Shown: positions 22,849-33,905, counted from the stretch's first letter. The stretch is DNA of 64,000 nt from Macrocystis pyrifera (GCA_031763025.1 JASSKH010000026.1:6012429-6076428), one strand, 5' to 3'. Notes: generated by a model from the sequence alone, not told the origin. Numbers and translations: made by a program.

Positions 22849-24175
22849 TTAAGCATACACTTTCTTACTCTGCGTTACATGCTAAAATTTCTCCAAAAGA
22901 AACACTTGATGTTGCTATTGGGAACAAACACTATGTACCATGATGTACCTACCGCATGAGATCCAAGGAGTGGATTCAACACGTACAGGACAACAAAATA
23001 ACCGAACATAGAATCGTTCTGTTCTTCTATACTGTTGTAACACCTGCTTGTATGAGATGGGTGTATACCTAAATTATGGTTGCTACAGGAGTACCTGGTA
23101 GCCTTGTGTTATGCAGCAGCGACTAGATGATACTGGTTTCTGCTGTAATAGGTGTCATCCCTAATACGACCCCTCGATGCGTTAATACATCGCACTGAAC
23201 TGGATTTTGAAATTCAACTCTGGAACAATGTACTCGTTGCTTCTGCGTTACATGCCATACTTCAAAAATGCACGCAACAAGGCCATAATTGTTGCGGTGA
23301 AAGTATTCAACTTAAACTACTGAGAGCCAACTCATTCTGTTAGAATACCCGGGGGGTTACACAAAACTAGCTGATGTAAAATATCCAGCTCTGCTACTTT
23401 TCTGCACATGTTATGCAAGCTTAGCTACCAGTCCAAGAATCATCAAACCGTGAACTACATTCCAGTCAGTTAAACGACAAAGGAATACTAAATATGTGAA
23501 GTAGTCTAAAACAGTAAATTTGTTCATCATTCCGCAACAAGAATAGGAGTGAACAAACTATTAACGTTCCTGCCGCCCACAATACAAACAAAGGAACATG
23601 TTTTGGATTCTGCCAGCTTAACGCTGTAACAAGACATACTGTTATCAGAGACATCCCCCTCGTGTATGCTAATCTCCTGTTTGGACTCATCTAGGTGGAA
23701 AGTTCTCCTGCCGTACATCCTGAAGCTCCGGAGATGACGTACTCTTTTCAACTACACATTCGAACCTAATGATTCGACTTGGTTACAATGCACCCTTACT
23801 TGGTACTGACTGCACTTTATCTTTAATATTGCACAACACCGGTCATTGTACTGCACTGTAGGGAAGATGGACGGGATGCGCTACCAATGAATGCAAAAGA
23901 TCCAGTGATCAGTTCGTTGACCCAAGGAAATGAAATTCTTATCCGCCCCGTACAAATTGAACATGCGACAACCTACAGCTTCGGTAAGGGAGACAATACA
24001 GTTCACGCTTCCAGTGGCTTGACCTTGTTGGTGTAGACGTCGGTAGCCGTCCGATGTGCTTGGTCCGTCATTCCTTGCTTAGGACTTGAGGCTCAACTTA
24101 TGTTGAAGTTGGAGAGGTAGTCTTTTACTTTCCCTCAAAACTGATTGTCGTCTCAGCTCCGCCTCCACTTGTTAA

Positions 24176-24260
24176 TTAAGCAGTCAGTGTCTGCTTCTTG
24201 GTCCCGATGTTGATGGGCTCTCCGTCCAGCAAGAAGAGGATTCCTGAAGTTGGCTTGCGG
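24176..24260 (-). pseudogene. RNase H-like remnant of copia pol
   Basis: A short stretch reads SGILFLLDGEP...TKKQTLTA, like the copia RNase H block that ends in SKKQ. Only this fragment of pol is recognisable in the element. Its meaning is inferred from a short match. Confidence 0.45.
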
Positions 24261-24499
24261 TTGTACACGAAGGCCGTTGTCGCCAGTGGTTCTTGATCGT
24301 CCTGTGTCGATGCCGCAGATCCTGTCCCGGGGTTTGCCCGTGGTTGTCCTTCCGCTATCGTGAGCGTGTGGACCTCCTTCAGCTGACGGTTTGTCTCTGT
24401 CTGTGTTCTCTGGTTTGGGCTCGGCTCGTGTGGAGGCACGAGTCAGACACAGCCCTCAAGAAGCTGACACCACCCCTGGTGAAACAGGCGGTGATGTCT

Positions 24500-24765
24500 G
24501 CGCTGATACTCCGGTGATGCCAGACGATGATGATCCAGCTGATGATGCGGTGATGCCAGACGATGATCCAGCTGATGATCTATCTGGTGATCCCAGATGA
24601 TGTTGATCCAGTGATCCCAGACGTGCATGCTCCGGTGATCCCAGACGCTGATGCTCCGATGATCCCAGATGATGATGTCACGATTATCCCAGATAGATAT
24701 TGATGCTCCGATGACCCCAGATGTCGATGATCCGATGATCCCGGGTGAGGCTGCTCCGGGAATGA
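24500..24765. repeat. Degenerate ~24-bp tandem repeat
   Basis: GATCCCAGA(T/C)G(A/C)TGATG-type words recur about ten times. This is the source of the Asp/Trp/His- and Gly/Ile/Ser-rich frames across it. Confidence 0.7.
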
Positions 24766-24968
24766 ATGGCATCGTAGTGTTTCGGTGGGGATTTTGATCA
24801 CCCAGTTTTCCTCCTCCGAGATCCGAAAAGGGTCTCTATTGGTGTAGGCGAAATCCACACACGTGTCCGGGGGGTCTTCCCCCGATGCCCTCTTGGCGTG
24901 CATGCTGTCGAAGGTCTCCTCGACGCTTGGATTGTGTACCGTACTGGCGGTCTCATGATGCGGTGCAT

Positions 24969-25712
24969 TCAGTGTGACTCCAGCCAGAGTGGAAGATTCA
25001 ACCCCCCGGGCGAAGCAGCAGATGCGTCCCAGGGTGAAAAAGAAGATGTAGCTCCTGATGATGATGACGACACTCCAGCTTGTTGCGGTAGTGTTCTAGT
25101 CTCTGATGATGGCGTTCCGGTCCCTGATGAGGAATCTTTAGTCCTTGGTGATGGTGTTCCGGCCCCTAGTGAGGATACTCCAGCTCCCGTCGATGATGCT
25201 CCGGCTGTTGTTATCGATGACGTGTCCTCTTCCAGAAGGTTGCTTGCGGACGGCTTCTCGTCGTCGTTGACCGGAGGTGATATCGCGCTCAGTACAGCGC
25301 CGTGACTTTGCGGCGGGTAACGTTCCGAGTCGTCGTGAGATGTAGTCTTGTGTAAAGAACACCACTTCTGCTCAGCTTCATCGTTGGATCCTGCCTTGAT
25401 CTTGGAAGATTCCTTGTTGTACTTGTTGACTAGTTCTTGAAGAGCCCGCTGACCATCCCGGCACGTACAAGTCGAGTAGTCACCAATTACCCTGTCAAAA
25501 GACGCCTGAGCTCCCGTGCCGGTCGTTTCTTCGGTTGGTCGGGGTTTCCCTCTGATCAGGCTTGCAACCTCTAGGCGCGCCACGCTGAGCACTGCCGCCA
25601 GCCTCTTGCGCCAATCGCGAAAATCCCCTGGTTTGTCGCCGTCGGACTTCGTCGGTCCTTTGATAGCATTGGCGAGGTTGCCGCTGTTGTTGTTGAAAGC
25701 TGAGCCCCCCAT
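24969..25712 (-). CDS. gag-like protein of the LTR element
   Basis: A 247-codon open frame starting MGGSAFNNNSGNLANAIKG. The middle (about residues 20-60, GDFRDWRKRLAAVLSVARLEVASLI) resembles the conserved gag helix region of copia-type elements. Near residue 138, WCSLHKTTSHDDSE is a partial zinc-knuckle-like block. The C-terminal 90 residues are low-complexity Ser/Gly/Thr/Pro. The gag of this class would assemble the RNA-packaging particle. It is the only sizeable frame in the element; function is by similarity of pattern only. The element as a whole is treated as a fossil. Confidence 0.55.
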   Translation of the reverse strand: MGGSAFNNNSGNLANAIKGPTKSDGDKPGDFRDWRKRLAAVLSVARLEVASLIRGKPRPTEETTGTGAQASFDRVIGDYSTCTCRDGQRALQELVNKYNKESSKIKAGSNDEAEQKWCSLHKTTSHDDSERYPPQSHGAVLSAISPPVNDDEKPSASNLLEEDTSSITTAGASSTGAGVSSLGAGTPSPRTKDSSSGTGTPSSETRTLPQQAGVSSSSSGATSSFSPWDASAASPGGLNLPLWLESH

Positions 25713-26310
25713 GATGATGAGTAGTACTTGGTCAGGCGGTCTTGTAGGATACTACGCCAGCAGTACCGTATGTACAGCAGTATCTCTTGGAGTGGCTGCC
25801 GCACAATGCTCGGGGATCCCGAGGCTTTTAATTTGTCGTACGTACGTATGATACAGCAGTACAAAACTCGACTTTGGGTCGAGATTTTGGAGTCCCACAC
25901 TAGCTTCGTATGAGAAATATGGCACGAGGTGAAATGTACACACACCTTCAACAACGCAGTGATGCTCGCTGGGTATCTCGCATAGATGAAATAGTCCTGA
26001 CTGCAGTAGTACGGTAGCAGTTGATAGCAGACGCCTATCTATGCGGGACCCTCTGGATGCGCGCAGTGTAACTGATACCGCTCACTTTACGTTTGAAGTT
26101 GGTGTCGTACTTGTATGATTCTACAGCAGTAGTACGAGTAGTGCACTCAGGTACAGTCTTAGCAGTACTACTGTAGCTACCAGTACTGCTGTGTGAATAA
26201 CTTGTCGTATCCTCGCAGAAACTATTGAAAATAGTTCTCGTTCCAACAAACAGTCGTGTGGGGTCACAGACCTACGTGAAGTGCTAGTGACGACTGCAAA
26301 AAAAAAATAA

Positions 26311-26970
26311 TCTCTCTGGGGCCGACGACCCTCTTGGAAATTTATAGAAGTTCAGCGCTCCTTTGACTAATATCAGAATACTTGTCGGGAGTTAACTTCT
26401 ATGTCGCTGTAGTAACGACTGTCATGTAATCTCTCTGGGGCCGACGACCCTCTTGGAAATTTATAGAAGTTCAGCGCTCCTTTGACTAATATCAGAATGC
26501 TTATCGGGAGTTAACTTCTATGCCGCTGTTGCTCAGAGTGACTGAGGCTTATGATCCACGAAATGGACTACACTAGACAGAGCTCCTTAACCCCAGCGGT
26601 GCTGTGGGTTGTGGCGAAGTTGTCCTTGACAGCGTACAGCAGAATCTTACTCGACGCGTTGATCGAGGTTTTTGTATTTTCTAGGCTCCCTCGCATTGGA
26701 AGGTCCTGTCAGAAAATGGTGAAGTCAGGGACTCCTTTGACAGACAGCTATCACGCTTGTCGGGAGTTTGCTTCTGTGCCACTGTTGTAGTGACGACCAA
26801 AAAAAAAAAAATCTCACTGGGGCCGACGCCCTCTTGGAAATTCGAAGTTCAGCGCTCCTTTGACAGATAGCAGGGTGCTTATTTATCGGGAGTTAACTTC
26901 TATACCGCTGTTGCTCAGAGTGACTGAGGCTTATGATCCACGAAATGGACTACGCTCAGCAGAGCTCCTA
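26311..26970. repeat. Leader repeats of the LTR element, ~119 bp period
   Basis: Units begin TCTCTCTGGGGCCGACGACC at 26311 and 26430 (119 bp apart), with a third at about 26811 and a weaker relative near 26700. They lie between the primer-binding site and gag, so in the untranslated leader of the element RNA. Confidence 0.75.
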
Positions 26971-27449
26971 ACTTTCAGGCGTGCTGGGTTGTGTGGATGT
27001 GGAGTTGCTGTTGAGCAGCGTACAGCGGTTACACTCGAGTTTTGCTCGAGATTATTGGTCTTCGTCTATGAAAAGACAAAGGGGAGCAGGTGAGATTTTC
27101 ACAGCTCCTTATTACGCGGTGGTGCTCTGTGGGTGTCTCTATCGTAGTTACAGCAGTTTGACTACAACAGCAGTAGTGAACTACAGCCGTAGTAGAATGC
27201 CCTACGCAGGACCCTCTTAGAAGCACGCGGTGTCCGTACCACGTGTCACTCACGTTTCAACGAAGTATGTAGATCTTCGATGTTTGGTTCCTCTCGTCGT
27301 GGAAGAAGCTCCCTTTTTCGTACGTAGCAGCAGGTTTCTTGATCTAGAAAAAGTCCAGTCCTCCTCCTGCTGTATAGCGAGCCAGTAGCAGTTCAGGGTG
27401 GCGGTCTTGGGCCACCGTTGCTAGTAGCTTGCCGCGTTTACGCGTTCCG

Positions 27450-27462
27450 AGGCCTCATAACC
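27450..27462 (-). promoter_or_regulatory. Primer-binding site, half-tRNA-Met type
   Basis: On the minus strand the 5' LTR is followed at once by GGTTATGAGGCC. GGTTATGAG is the complement of a CAU anticodon-loop segment of methionine tRNA. This is the kind of internal primer known for Drosophila copia and relatives. The pairing is inferred from sequence. Confidence 0.55.
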
Positions 27463-28272
27463 TATTAGGTATGGCGATTGGCGTGTATACCAGCTCGTAG
27501 CTGGTGTGTACGCCTAGACTCGATTGCCGATGGCCGGTCAATACACAGTCAAAATAAATGTTCGAGGCAAACGTATAGCCACTGTTAGGTGACTTGTACG
27601 AGAAGCTTCAATAGAAGAGAAGAAGATGTGGTGACCCCAAGCCACAGTGTTGATTCATTTGCTCAGCTGGAAGCTGATGATGGTGAGCAAAAGTAGAGTG
27701 AGCTCAAAGGGGAGCGATGCGCGTGTGCACTCACTGCTCGAAACAAAGGACGACCCCTACAAATTCGTTCAAAAAACAAAAATAGGGAAATACCCTGGCA
27801 TTCAGTTCAATATACAAACAACACGGAGACCCGCAATTCTACTGCTAAAAACAATAAAACTTGGGGTACGTACTCATGACCCTCTTGTAGCCTATATTGT
27901 TACTTCAACCACAACTAAAACTATGCTACTGGTCCCGACGGGATACTGAAGATACCCTGTCCATTATTTACCAGTGTGCACGCACCAGGTACTGCTGTAC
28001 ATGTGTGCTGCTGGCTGTAGATTCTGTACGTACGTAATACAGTAGATCCACGATGCGCTGCTTGTTATTGAGACCTATTATTATGCAATATGCACGAGTG
28101 CACAGCAGTAGATATTATTGTAAGACTGCTGCTGCTGTATACTGCTACAGTAATACTACTCACAGACTGGAAAACTGTCCGCGGTACTTAGAAATGCGTA
28201 AATGTATACCAGATGACGCAAGTGTTATCGAGTAACGACTATGATGGCTACTGACAAGTATCATCCTTAATA
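27463..28272 (-). repeat. 5' LTR of the 22-28 kb element
   Basis: Second 810-bp LTR, same ends and apparently the same sequence as 22029-22838. It would carry the element promoter. Confidence 0.9.
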
Positions 28273-28306
28273 TTCGGCTGCGGTTTTGGGTCAGGGTTTA
28301 GAGTCA

Positions 28307-28525
28307 GCTATAGTTGCTGGCGTATATATGTATGTTGTGTCGGCCGTACCTAGTGCGAAGGCATGGTATTGCGTAGGCTATTAATGCATTACGGTGTGTT
28401 ATCTTTGTGTCGTAGTCTGAGACCACAGAGCTCTCGTATCTTTCTAGGGTGAAGAATCAGCCCGGACACTGGGCTTGCTGGATGTCGACGATTAGAAGAA
28501 CGGTTTAATGTGAAGAACACACATA
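28307..28525 (+). mobile_element. LINE 3' end (family b), 5' truncated
   Basis: Matches 35990-36194: TTGCTGGCGTATATATG, ATTAATGCATTACGGTGTG, GGTGAAGAATCAGC, GAACGGTTTAATGTGAAGAA, then a very short CA tail. It sits inside the TIR element, next to the telomere-like repeat. Confidence 0.75.
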
Positions 28526-28641
28526 CGGGTTGGGTTGGGTGTTGGGTCTTCGCCCGTACCTTGATCCCAACAGGAACCAAAATACCTGAACAGCCTACCA
28601 ACCTATAGATCCTTTCTCCCAGATTGTAATGGGACCTCGAG

Positions 28642-28722
28642 AAGAATCGGCACGGACACTGGTTGTGCTGGATGTGGACGGGTAGAAAGAACGGTTTAAT
28701 GTGAAGAAACACACACACACAC
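28642..28722 (+). mobile_element. LINE 3' UTR (family a), right half of the split copy, (AC)n tail
   Basis: GAAGAATCGGCACGGACAC through GGTTTAATGTGAAGAA and a short (AC)n. It completes the copy interrupted at 21839. Confidence 0.7.
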
Positions 28723-28734
28723 ACGCCGCGCCCA

Positions 28735-28990
28735 GGTGGTCTCAGGTTTGGTGTACGCCAAGATAATTTCGTAGTGCCGAGCAGGCGATTCCGAAAGGAA
28801 GGTCGAGATACTTCAAAGCTGGCAACGGGGGGGGGGGGGGCGCCAGAATAAATACTCTTGGCGCGTCCACCGTGACCGTGGCGAAACAAACGAAGCGGGA
28901 TGACCCTCGGCAGGTTGAAGTGGGGCCCGAGGTACCTACTAAATGGTAACCGTTTATACCTTCAGAAAATGCAAAAACAATTCAGGTTTC
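28735..28990 (+). repeat. Interspersed repeat R3, partial copy
   Basis: Shares GGTGGTCTCAGGTTTGGT, a long G run before CGCCAGA, AATACTCTTGGCGC and GGCGAAACAAACGAAGC with the inverted pair at 35165-35762 and 36466-37033. No coding role seen. Confidence 0.65.
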
Positions 28991-29052
28991 GGAAGCACGC
29001 GAATTGAAAAAGAGCCGTGGCCCAAATCAGAGGGCTACTAGTCTGGAGGACA

Positions 29053-30358
29053 GGGGCGAGTGGGACTGGATGAGGTACCTTGAGGAGGGCCTCAAGGAGT
29101 TTGGCATCAAGATCGGAGGGTGGCGCGAGGCACCACAGAAAGCCGGCAGATTAGATGGTTCCGACGGGTCGAGGAAGGGGCGGCGGTCTTCATGTATGCG
29201 GAAATGCCGTAAGGATGAGAAGGAGGCCTCGATCGGCAGAACGGCACAAGATGGCTGCAACCAACCGCGACTACAACCAACCGTGTGACACCAATGCACA
29301 TGCATGCGCAGAATGGCAGGGGCGAAAGGGCGGGGGCGAGGGGGGAGGCGGGGGGAAGTGCGGGGGGTGGGGACGGGGGGGGGGGAGGCGGTCTGCCCAA
29401 CAGACTGGCGCGTGGGTATGGCGATCATCGTCATGATGCACTCCCTTCTTTTGGGACCCATGTAACTACCATCGTGCCACCCGGGCAAAGTTACATGTAT
29501 GTCTGTATGCACCAGTGAGTGCCTGTCTTTCTTTTCGTATTATCTGTCCCCCCCGCCCCCTTTTTGTCCCTTTTTTTTTTCATTTTCTTTTTTTTCCTCT
29601 TTCCTTTCTTTCCCGTTTGCCCCGCTTTGTGTCTCTCTGTCTGTATCTTCCTTTTTGCTTCTTGCTACAGCAAGTAGGTACTACTGCTCTATGTATGTAT
29701 CTGATTTGTCTTTCTTTTTGGTAAGCTTCGTCGTCTCTTTTTGTTTTTTGTCTAATCGTTTCTTTTTTGGTTCTCTGTGCGTTCTTGGGCGGGTTCTTCT
29801 TTCAACCCGCCGACCTTCTAAATGATATCAAACCCCCCCTGCTCGTACACCCCCACGAGTAGAGTACTACGTACGGCAGATGGTCTTCTTCCTCTCTGTG
29901 TCAACCCTTCCCAGCCTGTCTTCTTAGTTCAACCAACTGCACCCGATCCCGTCATCAACTCTCTATGAACCTCTTGCCCATCCCCTCTGTCCAAGCATGC
30001 AACGATTCAATACCTCTCCACAGACCCCAGATTTCCTCCGTTCAATCTTCTACACAATTTTTTGTTGTTTTTATCTCTCTCTGTTCACCCCTCGCGTGGC
30101 TTGCGAGCCTGCAATATGTGCGAATATCCGCGCTTACTTGCATTCTCTTGCGTGTTTCCTTCCTTGATTTCTTACTTTTTTCTTGAATGATTGAATTGTT
30201 TTTTTCTCTGTCTTCCCTTTTTGATTTTTTATTTTTTCGACTTCGTTTTCGATTTTCGACGTAGAGTTGTTTTTTTCAGCCTGTCTACTCTTCCTGGGTA
30301 GTAAGCGGTCTTCGGGTTCTGTAGCGACTTGTACAGCGTACCGCATGCACCCGATACA
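29053..30358 (+). mobile_element. 5'-truncated LINE, C-terminus and 3' UTR (family c, copy 2)
   Basis: Begins at the EWDWMRYLEEGLKEFGIK block, then a G-rich segment, CGGTCTGCCCAACAGACTG, a T-rich run, and an end at GTACCGCATGCACCCGATAC near 30355. Same layout as 7621-9510. 29800-30050 is extra relative to that copy. Inactive. Confidence 0.7.
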
Positions 30359-30642
30359 TACGTTTTTTTTTTTTTTTTTTGTTATCCATCACTTTTACTT
30401 CCCAGCCCACTCGTAGGAGGTTATACCCTCGACGATCTTCTGGACAAGCCGTGGTCACAGGTGTCGTCCCTTCTCCGCCCCGGTACGTGCCTTTATTTTT
30501 TGTCGCGCATAGGGTTCAGCATTCCCACTGCTCGTCGATTTTCATCGAATGTAGCCAACTCATGCTTTCGCGCTTTCCGCTTATCAATTTTTTATGCAAG
30601 AAAAAGTCCCCATGAGCATGCACTCGGTGGGACTTGAACCCC

Positions 30643-30937
30643 CTAGCAATCTGGGAGAAGGGATCTTTAGGTTGGTAGGCTGTTCAGGTATTTTGGTCCC
30701 TGTTGGGATCAAGGTGCGGGCGAAGACCCAACCCAACCCCTGACCCTAACCCTAACCCTAACCCTAACCCTGACCCCAAACCGCAGCCAAAACGGGCTAA
30801 AACTGGCCATAAACGCGGCTGCGCCGCGTTTGCATCGAACCAGGAAATTTCTGAATTGCACACGACGACCGCGCTACGCAATTTTTAAGTCAAAAACACC
30901 CCTAAAGATCCCTTCTCCCAGATTGCTAAACCTACTC
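30643..30937. mobile_element. TIR element with telomere-like core, uninterrupted copy
   Basis: Perfect 27-bp terminal inverted repeats at 30645-30671 and 30901-30927 (AGCAATCTGGGAG / CTCCCAGATTGCT). The interior has a short (CCCTAA)n at about 30744-30770 and a CGCGGCTGCGCCGCG palindrome near 30811-30826. Non-coding, and inserted in a SINE. Superfamily not determined. Confidence 0.75.
30744..30770. repeat. Telomere-like (CCCTAA)n tract
   Basis: Four CCCTAA units with one-base variants on both sides. Interstitial and part of a transposable element, so it does not mark a chromosome end. Confidence 0.8.
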
Positions 30938-30997
30938 CACGAAATTGATCTTGACAGGCACGCGGACCACCTACGAAGCCACCGGGGACGCCGTATA

Positions 30998-31033
<36 letters not shown>

Positions 31034-31355
31034 GTTGTTTTCTTCACATTAAACCGTTCTTTCCACCCGTCGACATCCAGCACAACCAGTGTCTGTGCCG
31101 ATTCTTCAATCCTGGACAGATTCAAGTTCTGTGGTCACAAAGCTACGCCACAGAGATACTACGTTGCCACGTATGCAATGCAATGCCATGTCATCATACT
31201 GCGTACGACAGGCACGACATACATACCCATTCCATGACCTAGAGAAACTAAACGAAACAAGGAGAAAAAAAACAAAAACAAAGACAACTCGAAAAGAGAA
31301 AAAGAAACAAGAAAAAGAAACAAATATAATATATACATACCTGGTATATTACGGG
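30998..31355 (-). mobile_element. LINE 3' UTR with (AAC)n tail (family a)
   Basis: (TTG)n at about 30998-31033, then TTCTTCACATTAAACCGTTC and the family a 3' UTR in reverse. 5' truncated near 31355, directly against the next LINE. Confidence 0.75.
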
Positions 31356-31366
31356 GGGGCATCAGA

Positions 31367-33905
31367 ATGTGTGTGTGTGTTCTTCACATTAAACCGTTCT
31401 TCTACTCGTCGACATCCAGCAAGCCCACAGTGTCCGTGCTGATTCTTCACCCTAGAAAGATACGAGCTCTGTGGTCACAGACCACGACACAGAGATAACA
31501 CACCGTAATGCCGTAATGCATTAATAGCCTACGCGATACCATGCCTTGGTGCGGCCGACACAACATACATACATACGCCAGCAACCAAAATACACCATAA
31601 AGAAAGAGAAGCAACGAAGAAACCAAACCGAAAAAGAATAAGAAAAAGAAAAGGAGAAGAATCCCAAAATCCCAAATAAATAAATAAAATGGGAAGCCAA
31701 AGCTCAGACACATACTTACCCCGAGCATGAGCCAAAAGGGACGTGCAAGGGGAAGAAACGAGAAGGAAAAAGGGGACTATGCATCCCGGTGAACACTTAA
31801 CTAAGTAAAAAGAGCAGTAATGAGTGGGCCAAAATACGCTCGTCACCCACCCACTATGTAGTACTTCTTTCATAAGGATAAGAAGGGAAAAATATAGGAA
31901 AAAGTTAAGTCATGGAAAAAAATCAAAATACATACCGAACGGCCGCAGCAGTTGGCGGTACGAGTAGCAAAGAACAGTCCAACCTATTAGTCGGCCTGGT
32001 ACCTTGCTACCCTATCTGCGGTCTCTTTGCTACTCTCTTCTACCGCGGTTTCCCTTCTACTCCTCCTGTTCCCCCCCCTGCCCCCATACACTTGTACGGT
32101 GTTCCTTCTACCCCTCCTGCTGTTACCCCTCCCCCCATTCCCTCTAACACTACCTGCAGCGGATGCACGGCGCAGTCTACTCAGCTTTGCCTCAGCCTCG
32201 TGCCACCTGCCCATGAACTGTTCAGCTGCTTCGAGGATTCCCCGGTACCACTTTCCGTCTGTTTTGCTGCAGTGGGCCACAGTGCGGTCCCAACTCCAAA
32301 GACTAAGGGGGGGTCTTCCGTTGATCCCTCGGTGGCTTTGAACACTCTAAGGTCCTCAGCAATGGCCCTAGGCCAAGTCTTGGGCTGCCCGCCTGGTTTC
32401 GCCCCCCCCCCACCAGCGATCGTCCCGAACATCAACCGACTGGGCAATCGCCCCTCGTGTTGCCGCGCCAGAGTCCCCGCAAAGAAGAGTCGCCGTTTAC
32501 GGATGGTCGTTTCGATACTTTCGCATCGTGTTATCCTGAGCGCCTTCGCATACGAGAGGGTGGTGTGGTTGGTGCGTAGTCGGCGCTGGAAACCAATGAC
32601 TCGCAGAAGGACTTCGTGGTGGGCTGATCGAAGCTTGGCGAAGTGGTCCGCATTGAGGGTCCACGTCACGCAACCGTACAGCAAGGTCTCAATCACCTCG
32701 GCCTTTAGCATCCGGACTTTCAGACTAAGCGGTGCGTTCGTCCTATCGTACAGTTCCGGACCATACCGTTTGAGGCATGCCCGCATCAGACGGATTCGTC
32801 GCTCGATTTCGAAGGAAAGGTCAGCGTTCTCGTGGATAATGCCTCCTAGGTATAAAAACTGGGTCGTCTGTTTATACTTTTGGCCTGCAGCTTCGATCGC
32901 GAGCGGTGAGGTGGTAAACGTCTGATCCGGTGTTCGTAGGAGCATCGTCTCTGTCTTCTTCTCGGATACCGTGAGACCTACTGCTTCGAAGACAGTCACG
33001 ATGACTGTCATCATTCTTGCAAGGCATTCCGCCGACTTCGAGACTATTCCTGCGCCGTCTGCATACAACATGCCCCACACAGCTCTTTGCACGCATGCCA
33101 ACGGTTCCTCTTTTCCGACAACCCTGCCCTCTTCGAGATGAACCAAATCCCTTACGATGCATTCGTCTTTGCTGAGGCGTACCAGCACGATGTGTATCGC
33201 AGCGGCGAAGAACACGTTGAACAGTAACGGCGATAGTACGCAGCCTTGCCGCAGCCCCTGGGTTACATTGAACCAGTCCGAGTGTTCACCGTCATCCGCA
33301 CGCACGCGAGCCCGCATGCCTTCGTGAAAATTGCGAATGATTGTGAGCATCTTGGTTGGTACGCCAAGGCGTGTGAGTACCTCCCACAACAGTTCTCGGT
33401 CGACAGAGTCGTACGCTTTCTGCAGGTCGATGAAGCACATGTACAGGGGGATTTTCTTCTGCCGCCCGAGCTCCTGCAACCGGCGCACGACAAACAGCAT
33501 ATCGACGGTTGACCGTGCGGGGCGGAAGCCGCTCTGTTCTTCAGGGAGTATATGCTCGGCCTCGCAGTAGCTGCTTAGACGGGACGCAACGATTTTCAGC
33601 AACACCTTGCCTGCGTGAGCAACAAGCGAAATACCTCTGTAGTTGTTGCATTCAGTTCTATCCTTCTTTTTGTGAAGGGTTTTATGATCGCATATTTCCA
33701 TTGCTGGGGGACTTCTCCCGTTACCCAAACGTTAACAAGGATACTGTGAAAATACTGCACGAAAGAGGGGTGGTCAAGTTTCAGTACTTCGACCGGGAGA
33801 CCATATGGTCCAACGGTTTTCCAGTTTGACATACCCTTCACTGCTTCCATCATCTCGTCAACGGATGGTCCATTTCCAAGGGATAGTTTCAGCGGTCGTG
33901 GTGGC
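31367..33905 (-). mobile_element. LINE with reverse transcriptase, 5' truncated (family b)
   Basis: Minus strand: partial ORF from 33905, stop of the last frame at 31987, then a 600-bp 3' UTR and a short (AC)n tail at 31367-31381. The 5' end abuts a MITE that has lost its own left end. Frame changes occur near 33700 and near 32260, so the copy is dead. Confidence 0.85.
32181..33728 (-). pseudogene. LINE reverse transcriptase
   Basis: A 515-codon frame with the non-LTR RT blocks in order: [53 protein letters not shown] (first catalytic Asp), [27 protein letters not shown] and [14 protein letters not shown], then the thumb and the [12 protein letters not shown]-terminal region. The catalytic YADD box reads YADG here (33054-33065), so the second catalytic Asp is lost. 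The upstream part (GNGPSVDEMMEAVKGMSNWK) is in another frame at 33596-33905, and the C-terminal end ([15 protein letters not shown]) in a third frame at 31987-32280. No endonuclease domain is present. Clade not assigned. Confidence 0.85.

Larger units (their letters stand above)
22029..28272 (-). mobile_element. LTR retrotransposon, copia-like, non-canonical TATTA...TAATA LTRs
   Basis: Two direct repeats of 810 bp (22029-22838 and 27463-28272) that look identical base for base bracket 4.6 kb. TTCGG lies on both outer sides (22024-22028, 28273-28277), a 5-bp target duplication. The element reads on the minus strand. A primer-binding-like GGTTATGAGGCC touches the right LTR, and a purine tract touches the left LTR. 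The interior keeps a gag-like frame and a small RNase H-like remnant but no reverse transcriptase that I can see. It therefore looks structurally whole at its ends and non-autonomous. LTR identity implies a very recent insertion. Confidence 0.85.
21846..28635. mobile_element. TIR element with telomere-like repeats, split by later insertions
   Basis: Left end at 21846-22028 and right end at 28526-28635, with a short middle piece at 28273-28306, match the uninterrupted copy at 30643-30937. The outer flanks share CTCGAG (21840-21845 and 28636-28641), a likely target duplication. Inside it sit an LTR element (22029-28272) and a LINE 3' end (28307-28525). Non-coding. Confidence 0.65.
30363..30992 (-). 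mobile_element. tRNA-derived SINE (S7) split by a TIR element
   Basis: Tail and body at 30363-30642, head at 30938-30992. The break falls inside the B-box region (TTGAACCC / CACGAAATT). The intervening 295 bp is the TIR element at 30643-30937. Confidence 0.85.

Noticed and set aside
26300-26900. CRISPR-like array
   Set aside because: Long unequal units with diverged copies in a retroelement leader; eukaryotic context.
22029-28272. Segmental duplication as the explanation of the 810-bp repeats
   Set aside because: The repeats have inverted ends, a shared 5-bp flank duplication, and a primer-like site and a purine tract on the inner sides, which together fit LTRs better.
30744-30770. Telomere or subtelomere
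   Set aside because: Only four CCCTAA units, inside a TIR element that has itself inserted into a SINE.
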